DNA of 8,748 bases from an uncultured Clostridia bacterium (GCA_946645735.1 CAMPCK010000026.1:1-8748); one strand, 5' to 3'; positions 1 through 7,453 are shown, counted from the stretch's first letter. Program-made: numbers and translations. The notes: generated by a model from the letters alone, not told the origin.

Positions 1-766
1 TTGAAAGTTCCACATCGTGGGATATGCCGTTCATATAGAAGAGATAGGATCCCACAGTCGGTATAAGTCCGTAGCCGAAGCCCAGAAGCCAGAAATAGGG
101 GCTTGAAACCGCCATTATCTTGGGGAGCGGATTGGTGAAGATCGCAAGGGAGAGCCATCCGAAGAGGAAGTTATAGAACACCAGGGTGAAGGGATCCACC
201 TCGTCCGATGTGAACTTCCCTAAGATTGTTACCATGGCATAGAAGAAGCCTGCTCCAACTCCAAGAAGGATTCCGATTCCGGACACCTTGAGCACGCTCA
301 GGTCCCCTCCCGTTACCATAATGAAGCAGCCCACAATGTTGATTACAAGGGATATTCCCTTTCTGGCATTGAGTTCCTCCTTAAAGAGGATCCTGGAAAG
401 AATTCCGACAAAGATAGGCGCTGTGTACAGAAGGACCGATCCCATGGCGACTCCCACGGAATTGATGCATCCGCTGTAGGACAGGTTGAAAAAGGCCTGA
501 GTCACGATACCCATGACGAGGCACTGAAGAAGGCCCTTCTTAGTTATTTTGAAGTAGTTCTTCCCCGTCTTCATGCTCATGCCAATCAGAAGGGGTATCA
601 GAATAACCCATGCGCAAAAAATACGCATAAAGGCCGTAAGTCCGTTATCTACACCGATCTCGCTGAGCTTTCTCACGAAGAAGCCTATGCTTCCCCAGAG
701 AATCCCGGCGCAGAGAACCATGATATATCCCGCATTTGCGTTTTTTCTCTTATTATTGTCTGACAT
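1..766 (-). CDS. EamA/DMT-family membrane transporter (C-terminus cut by window edge)
   Basis: Reading from ATG at 766 leftward gives 255 open codons with no stop before the window edge, so the gene is incomplete; members of this family are usually about 290-310 residues, so roughly 40-50 are missing. The protein is a hydrophobic multi-helix membrane protein with the two-repeat EamA layout. Repeat one starts with GYIMVLCAGILWGSIGFF (residues 13-30) and closes near FKEELNARKGISLVINIVG (128-146), the usual end of the first EamA unit. Repeat two begins around residue 163 (GIGILLGVGAGFFYAM). The start is supported by AAAGG at 776-780, nine bases upstream, and by a promoter at 803-831. Family members export or import small metabolites, such as amino acids or their derivatives; the substrate cannot be read from sequence. 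It lies behind a terminator and has its own promoter, so it is probably not part of the purine operon. Confidence 0.9.
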   Translation of the reverse strand, partial: MSDNNKRKNANAGYIMVLCAGILWGSIGFFVRKLSEIGVDNGLTAFMRIFCAWVILIPLLIGMSMKTGKNYFKITKKGLLQCLVMGIVTQAFFNLSYSGCINSVGVAMGSVLLYTAPIFVGILSRILFKEELNARKGISLVINIVGCFIMVTGGDLSVLKVSGIGILLGVGAGFFYAMVTILGKFTSDEVDPFTLVFYNFLFGWLSLAIFTNPLPKIMAVSSPYFWLLGFGYGLIPTVGSYLFYMNGISHDVELS

Positions 767-802
767 AGATGCCTGCCTTTATAGTTTATTTATGACAAGA
801 GT

Positions 803-831
803 ATTATATTACGAATTATCTCTAATATCAA
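803..831 (-). promoter_or_regulatory. Sigma-A type promoter of the DMT transporter gene
   Basis: On the minus strand there is a -35 box TTGATA (826-831), a 17-base spacer and a perfect -10 box TATAAT (803-808). Transcription would start near 796, giving a leader of about 30 bases before the ATG at 766. It lies between the terminator of the upstream operon and the DMT gene, where a promoter is expected. The surrounding sequence is A+T rich. Confidence 0.8.
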
Positions 832-842
832 AACATTTCTAT

Positions 843-870
843 ACAAAAACCGGCGCCCTGAGGGCGCCGG
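843..870 (-). terminator. Rho-independent terminator ending the ABC/NCS2 operon
   Basis: A perfect 9-bp GC-only stem (850-858 with 862-870) and a 3-base loop is followed on the minus strand by TTTTTG. It starts 14 bases after the stop codon of the NCS2 permease gene. On the plus strand the stem is followed by AAGAA, so it acts only in the minus direction. Confidence 0.92.
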
Positions 871-884
871 AAGAATAGTTCAGC

Positions 885-2288
885 TTACATGGTGATCATA
901 CAGAACTTCAGTATGAAAAGAGCTGCAATAATAGTTACCATGACATCCTTCTTGGAATACTTTCCTGTGAAGATGGTAATGATGGTATAGGTGATGGCTC
1001 CGATACCTATTCCGTTTGCGATGGAATAGGTAAGAAGCATGGAGATAACTGTCATGAATCCTACTGCTGCGGAAGTGAGATCACTCATATCGATCTTCTT
1101 GATGTTTCCGAGCATGAGTACTCCTACATATACCAGGGCCGGTGCTGTAGCACAGGCAGGTACGATGGATGCAAGAGGGCTCAGGAACAGGCAGATGAAG
1201 AAGCATGCTGCGGTAACGAGGGATGTGAGTCCTGTACGTCCGCCTGCGGATACGCCTGTTGCGGATTCAACGAAGGTGGTGCAGGTGGAGGTTCCCATTA
1301 AAGCTCCGCATACGGTTGCTGTGGAGTCAGCCATCATGCACTTGTCGAGATTGATGGGGTCTCCGTTTTCGTCAAGCATATTAGCTTCTGATGCTGTACC
1401 GTAGAGAGTTCCGATGGTGTCAAACATATCTACAAGGCAGAAGGCAACAACAAGCATGATTCCTCCGAATACGCCGCCTACGAGTTCAGCACTGAAAGCA
1501 GCATGCCATGCAGCTCCGGAGAATACTCCGAAGAGACCTACTTCTGTGAAATCCTTGAAGGACTGTCCTACCTGGCTGAAGTCCATGACAGGAGCCTGAC
1601 GGGTAATTAAGTAATAAAGGATTGCTGTTACTGCGATTCCAATGATAACGTTTCCTTTGACCTGACGCTTTCCTAAGATAACGATGATAAGGAAGCCGAT
1701 GAATGCAAGGATCGCGGGAATTACGGACATGATTTCTCCGGAAGCGATAGCCCCGTGGATGTCCACAAGCTGAGTAAGAGTGTACTGGTTGTCCTGAATG
1801 AAGCCTACGTTCTGGAATCCGATGTAAGCGATGAACAGACCGATACCGGCTGAAACGGATACCTTAAGTGCGGGAGGCATTGCCTTTGCAATGTATTCTC
1901 TTGCTCCTGTAACAGAAAGTACGAGGAAAACAAGTCCGGAAACAAGTACGATTACAAGTCCTGCATGATAGCCTTCTACAGGATCTCCTCCGTTCATGAG
2001 CTCCGGAAGCACGAAGCTTACGAAGAAGAAGGAGTTAAGACCCATGCCGCAGGCCTGTGCGAAGGGCATCTTGGCATAGAGAGCCATGATAAGTGTGCCG
2101 ACTACAGCTACGAGGATAGAGCCAACGTATACTGCGTTCCAAACGTTTCCGAGGCCTTCACTGAAACCAGTTACCTGGTTGGGATTTACGACAATGATAT
2201 ATGCCATGGCAAAGAATGTCGTAAGTCCTGCAAAGATCTCAGTTCTTACATTAGAACCACGCTTGGAGATCTCAAAAAATTTGTCCAT
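885..2288 (-). CDS. NCS2-family purine base permease, AzgA/PbuG type
   Basis: This 467-residue polytopic membrane protein belongs to the nucleobase:cation symporter-2 family, in the AzgA/PbuG/PbuO branch whose known members import hypoxanthine, guanine or adenine with protons. Seen in the sequence: the branch-typical N-terminus (KFFEISKRGSNVRTEI, residues 3-18, running into GLTTFFAMAYIIVVNP), the PFAQACGMGLNSFF motif (75-88; relatives usually have ALAPGMGLNA), VDMFDTIGTLYG (286-297) and TSTCTTFVESATG followed by AGGRTGLT (333-355). Length is normal for the family. It is the last gene of the operon, 46 bases after the second ABC permease, with no clear promoter in that gap, so it is probably cotranscribed. 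AGAAAGG sits 12 bases before the ATG, a rather long spacing, but the start matches the family N-terminus. Which purine it prefers is not certain. Confidence 0.93.
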   Translation of the reverse strand: MDKFFEISKRGSNVRTEIFAGLTTFFAMAYIIVVNPNQVTGFSEGLGNVWNAVYVGSILVAVVGTLIMALYAKMPFAQACGMGLNSFFFVSFVLPELMNGGDPVEGYHAGLVIVLVSGLVFLVLSVTGAREYIAKAMPPALKVSVSAGIGLFIAYIGFQNVGFIQDNQYTLTQLVDIHGAIASGEIMSVIPAILAFIGFLIIVILGKRQVKGNVIIGIAVTAILYYLITRQAPVMDFSQVGQSFKDFTEVGLFGVFSGAAWHAAFSAELVGGVFGGIMLVVAFCLVDMFDTIGTLYGTASEANMLDENGDPINLDKCMMADSTATVCGALMGTSTCTTFVESATGVSAGGRTGLTSLVTAACFFICLFLSPLASIVPACATAPALVYVGVLMLGNIKKIDMSDLTSAAVGFMTVISMLLTYSIANGIGIGAITYTIITIFTGKYSKKDVMVTIIAALFILKFCMITM

Positions 2289-2334
2289 AATGATTCAATT
2301 CCTTTCTGTATATGAAAAATATTTTATGACGATT

Positions 2335-3321
2335 TTATCTGTCTTCTCTGAAGTAGTTGAGTCCCAGACCCTGAGGAGGCTGATTCTCCCTTCTCTGTCT
2401 GAGAGATACCATGATAAGAACAATGGCCGTTACGAGATACGGCACGATCTTATAGATCTGAGTCGGGATGAAGGGAATCGGCAGTCTTAAGTAGAGGATG
2501 AGAAGAGCTCCGAAAAGGGCTGAACCCCAGAGAGCATTCATGGGCCTCCACAGGCAGAAGATAACGAGAGCTACTGCTACCCAGCCTTCTCCCGAAAGTC
2601 CGCTGTGATTCCACACAGAGCCTGCGATGGTCATGGTGTATACCATGCCTCCCACAGCAGAGATTCCTCCGCCGATAACCGTTGCCAGATATCTGTACTT
2701 TGTAACGTTTATTCCCGCTGCATCAGCAGTTGCCGGAGATTCACCGACAGCTGAGAGGAAGAGTCCCGATCTGGTCTTCTTCATGAACCATGCCATGACG
2801 AGAGCCATGATGATTCCCAGATAAACGAAGAGGTTATAGCTGAAAAGTATCTCCCCGATAACCGGTATGTCCTGAAGGGCCTTGGGAAGTATGGGGTCCG
2901 CAAAGGCAGCCTTGAGAGCATTGGAAATGGTTACGTTTCCGCCAACCTTGATTCTCATGAGCTCTCCTACGAACTGTCCTACACCTGTTCCGAAAATGGT
3001 AAGGGCGAGACCTGTTACGTTCTGGTTGGCTCTCAAGGTGATGGTTAGGAAGCTGAAAATCAGAGATCCGATGCATCCGATTCCGAAGGAGCAGAGAAGC
3101 GCGATGATAACTGCTACAGCTCCTGATGCGCTGTCTCCTGCGGCATTGCCGTAGATAAATGCTCCCATGAGTCCGAAGGCTCCTCCCATGAACATGAGGC
3201 CCTCGACTCCCAGGTTGAGGTTTCCGGATTTCTCCGTGAGGATCTCTCCTGATGTTCCGAAGAGAAGCGGCGTGCCGTTTATGATGGCTGCTTTGATAAG
3301 TCCTATGATGTTAATACTCAT
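2335..3321 (-). CDS. BMP-type ABC nucleoside importer, second permease (NupQ/YufQ-like)
   Basis: This 328-residue membrane protein is the second transmembrane subunit of the ABC importer encoded here. Evidence for the family (BPD_transp_2, as in YufQ/NupQ and RnsD) is TEKSGNLNLGVEGLMFMGG (residues 29-47), and the cytoplasmic coupling segment GESPATADAAGINVTKYR (193-210), which contacts the ATPase. About eight to ten hydrophobic segments run from residue 5 to 307, ending in a basic tail (RQRRENQ). Its ATG overlaps the TGA of the first permease gene (ATGA, 3318-3321), so translation is likely coupled and the two subunits made in equal amounts. A strong AAAGGAGG lies seven bases upstream (3329-3336). 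Related permeases carry nucleosides, and some carry other solutes; the purine genes around it favour nucleosides. Confidence 0.92.
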   Translation of the reverse strand: MSINIIGLIKAAIINGTPLLFGTSGEILTEKSGNLNLGVEGLMFMGGAFGLMGAFIYGNAAGDSASGAVAVIIALLCSFGIGCIGSLIFSFLTITLRANQNVTGLALTIFGTGVGQFVGELMRIKVGGNVTISNALKAAFADPILPKALQDIPVIGEILFSYNLFVYLGIIMALVMAWFMKKTRSGLFLSAVGESPATADAAGINVTKYRYLATVIGGGISAVGGMVYTMTIAGSVWNHSGLSGEGWVAVALVIFCLWRPMNALWGSALFGALLILYLRLPIPFIPTQIYKIVPYLVTAIVLIMVSLRQRRENQPPQGLGLNYFREDR

Positions 3322-4445
3322 TTTGCCGCCTCCTTTCCTGCTGTTTCAGGAACAGGTACGGGCGCTGCCTCTTCGTGATGTTCCTTTCCTCTGAAGATCA
3401 TCTTGTAATTAATGAAGAACTCACATCCCAGCATGCAGAGGAGTATGATTCCCGTTATGATATCCGAAATGGATGCGGGAACTCCCAGGGATGTCTGGAT
3501 GCTGGATGCTCCCTTGGAGAGCACTGCCAGCATGAGTGAAATTGCAATCATGGCGAAGGGATTGAGCTGAGCAAGCCAGGTTACGGTGATTGCCGTGAAT
3601 CCGACTCCTCCTGCCACATCCTGATAGAGCGTCTGGTTGGCTCCGGATGCTATCATGAAACCTACGAGACCTGCGATGCCTCCTGAAAGGCAGGCAGTCC
3701 TGATGGTAACCCTTGTTACGTTCATTCCCGCATATCTTGCGGTATTCTCTGATTCTCCGAGAACTTTGATTTCATATCCGTGCTTGGTTCTTCCCATGTA
3801 GATATACATGAATACTGTGAGGATCAGCACTATGATCCAGCCGATATGGACTCCGAAAACCTTGGGAAGTACGGCTGCAGGATCAAACATGGGAATAATC
3901 TGTGATCCGGGTTTGCCCTCCCAGGGACCTCCCTGGAGCCAGCCGACTATACCAATGGCAATGTAGTTCATCATCAGGGTGAACAGAGTCTCATTGGTTC
4001 CCCAGCGTGCCTTGAAGAAGGCTGGAATTCCGGCCCAGATAGCTCCGAATATTATGGAGAAGATTCCCATTACCAGAAGAAGTATAGGTGACGGCAGGGT
4101 GTGTGCCATATTAAGCGCAAAGAATGTTGCCGCCATGGCTCCCATGGTGATCTGTCCTTCAGCACCGATATTCCAGAATCTCATGGCAAAACAGGGTGCA
4201 AGAGCAAGGGCAGTTCCGAGAAGAGGCACTGCAACCTTAACTACCTGACGTATGCCCGAGGCCTTTCCGAGAGAACCGGAAAGGATGGTTCCGTAAGCCG
4301 TTACGGGATTTGCTCCGGCAATTACGAATACCAGTCCTCCGAGGATAATGGCGAAGACCAGAGCTCCCAGTCTTATGAGCCATATTTTAGACTTTGACAT
4401 GTTTTCACGTTTTGTAAGACGGATAAGAGGTTCTTTTTCAGTCAT
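3318..4445 (-). CDS. BMP-type ABC nucleoside importer, first permease (NupP/YufP-like)
   Basis: This 375-residue membrane protein is the first transmembrane subunit of the importer. The family mark is RFWNIGAEGQITMGAMAA (residues 89-106), typical of YufP/NupP and RnsC permeases. The coupling segment GESENTARYAGMNVTRV (230-246) mirrors that of the partner permease. It has about eight to ten hydrophobic segments between residues 22 and 348, then a charged, proline-containing tail (residues 353-375) that varies in the family. A second Met at residue 16 could be read as a start, but the textbook AAAGGAGG at 4454-4461, eight bases before the first ATG, decides for the longer form. The gene begins directly after the stop codon of the ATPase gene (TAAATG), with no gap, which suggests coupled translation. 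Confidence 0.93.
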   Translation of the reverse strand: MTEKEPLIRLTKRENMSKSKIWLIRLGALVFAIILGGLVFVIAGANPVTAYGTILSGSLGKASGIRQVVKVAVPLLGTALALAPCFAMRFWNIGAEGQITMGAMAATFFALNMAHTLPSPILLLVMGIFSIIFGAIWAGIPAFFKARWGTNETLFTLMMNYIAIGIVGWLQGGPWEGKPGSQIIPMFDPAAVLPKVFGVHIGWIIVLILTVFMYIYMGRTKHGYEIKVLGESENTARYAGMNVTRVTIRTACLSGGIAGLVGFMIASGANQTLYQDVAGGVGFTAITVTWLAQLNPFAMIAISLMLAVLSKGASSIQTSLGVPASISDIITGIILLCMLGCEFFINYKMIFRGKEHHEEAAPVPVPETAGKEAAK

Positions 4446-5981
4446 TTAGTTTGCCTCCTTTCCGCCGAGCTTTGTCATGAGAAGTCCGACTTCTTCCTTG
4501 GTGGTCGTTCTGGCGTCCACTATGCCCGAAACCTTGCCTCCGCAGAGAACAAGTATCTTATCGCAGAGTTCCAGAAGCACGTCCAGGTCTTCTCCGACGA
4601 AGACCACGGCCACTCCTTTCATCTTCTGCTCTGTCATCATATTGTAAATGGTAAAGGACGTATTGATGTCCAGTCCTCTTACAGCATAGGCGCTCATAAG
4701 GACTGATGGCTCCTGGGCAATCTCACGCCCTACCAGAACCTTCTGGACATTTCCACCCGAGAGTTTCCTTACAGGATAGTAGATTCCGGGGGTCTTTACT
4801 TCAAGATCCTCCATTACCTTCTCCGCAAGCTTCTCGGGGCCCTTGGTATCAACGAATACTCCCTTACCCTTGTTCCAGGATCTGAGCATCATGTTTCCGA
4901 TCATTCCCATGCCGCCTACAAGACCCATTCCCAGTCTGTCCTCGGGAACGAAGGCCAGGGCGACGCCTGCGTCCTTGATCTCCATAGGGGTCTTGCCTAC
5001 AAGTTCTGCAGGACTCTTTCCTTCAGGAGTATAGATGATGGAACCCTTGGATATATGTCTCAGTCCTGCGATAGATTCCAGAAGCTCCTTCTGTCCTGAG
5101 CCTGCGATTCCTGCAATTCCCAGGATCTCTCCGCCGTAGGCTATGAATCCAACATCTTCCAGCTTTATCATGCCTTCGCTGTCTCTTACCGTAAGTCCGG
5201 CCACAGTCAGCCTCGGCTTGGGATCCACGGGATCCGGTCTTTCTATATTCAGGGAAACCTTATGGCCCACCATCATCTCCGTGAGTTCTTTCTCATTGGT
5301 CTCAGAAGTATGAACAGCACCGATATATTTTCCCTTTCTCAGTACGGCTACCACGTCCGATACCTCCATAACCTCGTTGAGCTTATGGGTGATGAGGATA
5401 ATGGATTTGCCGTCGGCCTTCATGGCCCTGAGTATTTCAAACAGCTTGCTGGTCTCCTGAGGAGTAAGCACTGCTGTAGGCTCGTCAAGTATAAGTATGT
5501 CCGCACCTCTGTAGAGAACCTTGATGATCTCTACAGTCTGTTTCTCAGATACAGACATTTCGTAGATTTTTTTGTCAGGGTCGATCTCGAAACCGTATTT
5601 CTCACCGATTTCCCTGACTTTCTGTGATACAGCCTTTCTGTCAAGCTTACCCTCTTCCTTGAGTCCGAGGACGATGTTTTCAGCTGCAGTAAAAACATCC
5701 ACAAGCTTGAAATGCTGATGTATCATTCCGATGCCGTTATCAAAGGCATCCTTGGGGGATCTGATGGACACGGGCTTTCCGTCAATCAGGATCTCTCCCT
5801 CATCGGGAAAATATATTCCCGCAAGCATGTTCATCAGCGTGGTCTTTCCGGAGCCGTTTTCGCCCAGAAGAGACATAATAACGCCCCGATCCAGATAAAG
5901 GTCAACGGAGTCGTTGGCTGTATTGGATCCGAAGCGTTTGGTTATGCCTTTGAATTCCACTGCGTGGGTGGTCTGTGACAT
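4446..5981 (-). CDS. BMP-type ABC nucleoside importer, double-domain ATPase (NupO/YufO-like)
   Basis: This 511-residue protein contains two fused nucleotide-binding domains and powers the importer from the cytoplasmic side. Domain 1 (about residues 6-240) has Walker A GENGSGKTT (40-48), Q-loop Gln89, signature MSVSEKQ (142-148), Walker B ILILDEPTA (162-170, catalytic Glu167) and H-loop His199. Domain 2 (about 257-505) has a Walker A lacking the lysine (GIAGSGQKEL, 291-300), a normal signature LSGGN (407-411), and a Walker B region, VLMSAYAVRGLD (427-438), without the usual acidic pair. One intact and one degenerate ATP site is usual for sugar/nucleoside ATPases of this type. What is less usual is Ser145 where relatives have the signature glycine. 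AAAGGG lies nine bases before the ATG. It follows the binding-protein gene after a 122-base gap with hairpins and abuts the first permease gene. Confidence 0.94.
   Translation of the reverse strand: MSQTTHAVEFKGITKRFGSNTANDSVDLYLDRGVIMSLLGENGSGKTTLMNMLAGIYFPDEGEILIDGKPVSIRSPKDAFDNGIGMIHQHFKLVDVFTAAENIVLGLKEEGKLDRKAVSQKVREIGEKYGFEIDPDKKIYEMSVSEKQTVEIIKVLYRGADILILDEPTAVLTPQETSKLFEILRAMKADGKSIILITHKLNEVMEVSDVVAVLRKGKYIGAVHTSETNEKELTEMMVGHKVSLNIERPDPVDPKPRLTVAGLTVRDSEGMIKLEDVGFIAYGGEILGIAGIAGSGQKELLESIAGLRHISKGSIIYTPEGKSPAELVGKTPMEIKDAGVALAFVPEDRLGMGLVGGMGMIGNMMLRSWNKGKGVFVDTKGPEKLAEKVMEDLEVKTPGIYYPVRKLSGGNVQKVLVGREIAQEPSVLMSAYAVRGLDINTSFTIYNMMTEQKMKGVAVVFVGEDLDVLLELCDKILVLCGGKVSGIVDARTTTKEEVGLLMTKLGGKEAN
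4454..4461 (-). promoter_or_regulatory. Ribosome binding site that fixes the start of the first permease
   Basis: AAAGGAGG on the minus strand, eight bases before the ATG at 4445. It lies inside the last codons of the ATPase gene. It favours the 375-residue product over an internal start at Met16, which would drop 15 charged residues. Confidence 0.85.
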
Positions 5982-6008
5982 AATATTATACCCTTTCCCT
6001 TAAGCTGA

Positions 6009-6038
6009 CCCTGGCCTTATTATAAAAATCAGGCCGGG
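6009..6038 (-). other. Small hairpin just before the ATPase ribosome binding site
   Basis: On the minus strand CCCGGCCT (6031-6038) pairs with AGGCC-A-GGG (6009-6017) to give eight base pairs with one bulged A, around a 13-base A+T-rich loop. There is no U-run after it, so it is not a terminator. It ends about ten bases before the GGGAAAGGG ribosome binding site (5991-5999) of the ATPase gene. It may affect translation or RNA stability; the structure is inferred by eye only. Confidence 0.45.
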
Positions 6039-6042
6039 ACAG

Positions 6043-6078
6043 AAAACCCAAAAGAGGACTGTTCAAGTCCTCTTTTGG
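6043..6078 (-). terminator. Intercistronic hairpin, leaky terminator or mRNA stabiliser
   Basis: A perfect 13-bp stem (6048-6060 with 6066-6078) around a 5-base loop lies 25 bases after the stop codon of the binding-protein gene. On the minus strand it is followed by GTTTTC, a short and interrupted U-tract. Such hairpins between a binding-protein gene and its ABC genes are known to lower downstream transcription or protect the upstream message, so the lipoprotein is made in excess. No clear promoter is seen between it and the ATPase gene, so some read-through is expected. Confidence 0.7.
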
Positions 6079-6103
6079 TCCTATGTGATTTTATCAGAAT
6101 CTA

Positions 6104-7330
6104 TTAGTATGCTTCGTTAACGAGAGTGATGCCGTCGATTCTCAGTGCGAAGTAAGGTGCAGACTGGAAGTAGGATTCGTGGAATGCTCCGTCGAATACT
6201 GCTTCTTCAGAGTCAGCAGCGAAATCTCCGTCTGTATCAAGAGCGAAGGCTGTGGTAACTTCTTTTCCGTCAACGGTGAAGGTGGAGGTATCGAATACCT
6301 GAAGTTCACCGGACTTGAGCTGTTCTTCAACTTCTGCGATCTTTTCTGCAGTTCCGGGTGCAGCTACTGCTTCGTTGAGCTCGGTAAGAGCTACGTCACC
6401 GTCTGCAATACCGTGCTGGCAGTAGTCCTGATCAACTGTTCCGCCGTTAACGATGGTCTCGATAACATATACGAAGTAGTTGGTCCAGTCGATTCTTGAA
6501 GAAATGATGGATGACTCAGGTGCAACATCGCTCATGGAGATGTTGTATCCTACGTGAGGAACTCCGTTGGACTGAGCTGTGGTTGCAGGAGTTGTGGAGT
6601 CAGAGTGCTGTGAAATGAGAACTGCTCCTCTGTCGATAAGGTCCTGAGCAGTGTTGGCTTCCATGGTGGGATCTCCCCAGGAGCCGATGAATTCAACAAG
6701 CATTGTTACTGAAGGGCAAACGGACTTAGCGCCGAGATAGAAGGAGGTGTATCCTGAAATTACCTCTGCGAAGGTGTAAGCTCCAACATATCCGATAACT
6801 GCTTCTTCAGCTTTGATGGTTCCGTTGTCAATCATTTCCTGAAGCTTCATACCTGCTGCAACACCTGCAAGATAACGTCCTTCATAGATTGAAGGGAATG
6901 CGTTTACAGTGTTGTCAAGGCTGTCCTTCCAGGATCCTTCATTGGTCATTCCTACGAAAACTGTGTCGGGATAATCCCCTGCAACTGTGAGCATAGCGGG
7001 CTCCATTCCGTAGGAGTTGCAGAATACTGCGATACAGCCGTCTCCTGCGAGCTCTTCACAGTCAACGGCAACGGGATCTCCTTCAGGGTGGTTGTATGTA
7101 TAGGTCCACTCGATATTGATACCCTTGTCAGCAAGCTGTGCCTTAGCTTCATCTGCAGCCATATAGAAGTTTCTGTCATATGCTGCGTTGTCATCTCCGA
7201 TGCAGACCATACCTACTTTGTAGACGGTATCTGCTGCCGGTTCATCTTCTCCGCTGTTGGTATCTCCGCCGCAGGCAGCGAAAGTGAATACCATTGCGAG
7301 GATCAGCAGAACTGCAAAAAATTTCTTCAT
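6104..7330 (-). CDS. BMP-family lipoprotein, nucleoside-binding subunit of the ABC importer
   Basis: This 408-residue extracellular lipoprotein captures the solute for the importer. The N-terminus is a lipoprotein signal: Lys-Lys, a hydrophobic stretch, then FAAC with the lipidated Cys20, followed by an acidic linker to about residue 35. The mature part is a BMP/PnrA-type periplasmic-binding fold: YKVGMVCIGDDNAAYDRNFY (37-56), IYEGRYLAGVAAGM (148-161), VIGYVGAYTFAEVISGY (178-194), and LISQHSDSTTPATTAQ (238-253). PnrA relatives bind purine nucleosides, and the surrounding genes for purine uptake and salvage fit that; other BMP proteins bind other ligands, so the ligand is inferred. The C-terminal 60 residues contain an acidic DTDGDFAAD stretch (365-373). 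AAGGAG six bases before the ATG and a promoter at 7390-7419 support the start. It heads the operon and is separated from the ATPase gene by hairpins. Confidence 0.93.
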   Translation of the reverse strand: MKKFFAVLLILAMVFTFAACGGDTNSGEDEPAADTVYKVGMVCIGDDNAAYDRNFYMAADEAKAQLADKGINIEWTYTYNHPEGDPVAVDCEELAGDGCIAVFCNSYGMEPAMLTVAGDYPDTVFVGMTNEGSWKDSLDNTVNAFPSIYEGRYLAGVAAGMKLQEMIDNGTIKAEEAVIGYVGAYTFAEVISGYTSFYLGAKSVCPSVTMLVEFIGSWGDPTMEANTAQDLIDRGAVLISQHSDSTTPATTAQSNGVPHVGYNISMSDVAPESSIISSRIDWTNYFVYVIETIVNGGTVDQDYCQHGIADGDVALTELNEAVAAPGTAEKIAEVEEQLKSGELQVFDTSTFTVDGKEVTTAFALDTDGDFAADSEEAVFDGAFHESYFQSAPYFALRIDGITLVNEAY

Positions 7331-7389
7331 CTTTCTCTCCTTGTTTTTTGAATAAAAGCTTTGATTTTTAAGGGTTTTTTGACAGTTTG

Positions 7390-7419
7390 ATTATACTATA
7401 ACAAGCAGTTGTTTATCAA
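7390..7419 (-). promoter_or_regulatory. Sigma-A type promoter of the nucleoside-uptake operon
   Basis: On the minus strand a -35 box TTGATA (7414-7419), an 18-base spacer and a perfect -10 box TATAAT (7390-7395). Transcription would start near 7383, leaving a leader of about 50 bases to the ATG at 7330. The leader is A+T rich and I see neither a purine riboswitch core nor a PurR box in it. The promoter lies just behind the xpt terminator. Confidence 0.8.
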
Positions 7420-7453
7420 TAAAAAATAAGGTGTTTTAGGAATATTTTTAGAT

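Noticed and set aside
850..870. The GC-rich inverted repeat as a possible protein-binding operator or bidirectional terminator
   Set aside because: It follows the stop codon closely and has a T-run only on the minus strand, so a one-way terminator explains it.
1039..1404. Open frames on the plus strand inside the NCS2 gene, and similar ones throughout the window
   Set aside because: They lie opposite genes with clear family motifs, have no good ribosome binding sites and give low-complexity proteins unlike known families; they are shadows of the minus-strand genes.
2834..3076. An 80-residue frame on the minus strand inside the second permease gene
   Set aside because: It is a frame-shifted copy of the permease reading frame, with no start signal of its own, and its product is not like any family.
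4398..4400. Alternative start of the first permease at Met16
   Set aside because: A perfect AAAGGAGG lies eight bases before the upstream ATG at 4445, and the preceding stop codon abuts that ATG.
5985..5990. TATAAT just before the ATPase start, as a possible -10 box
   Set aside because: No -35 box at a proper distance, and transcription would begin inside the gene, downstream of its ribosome binding site.
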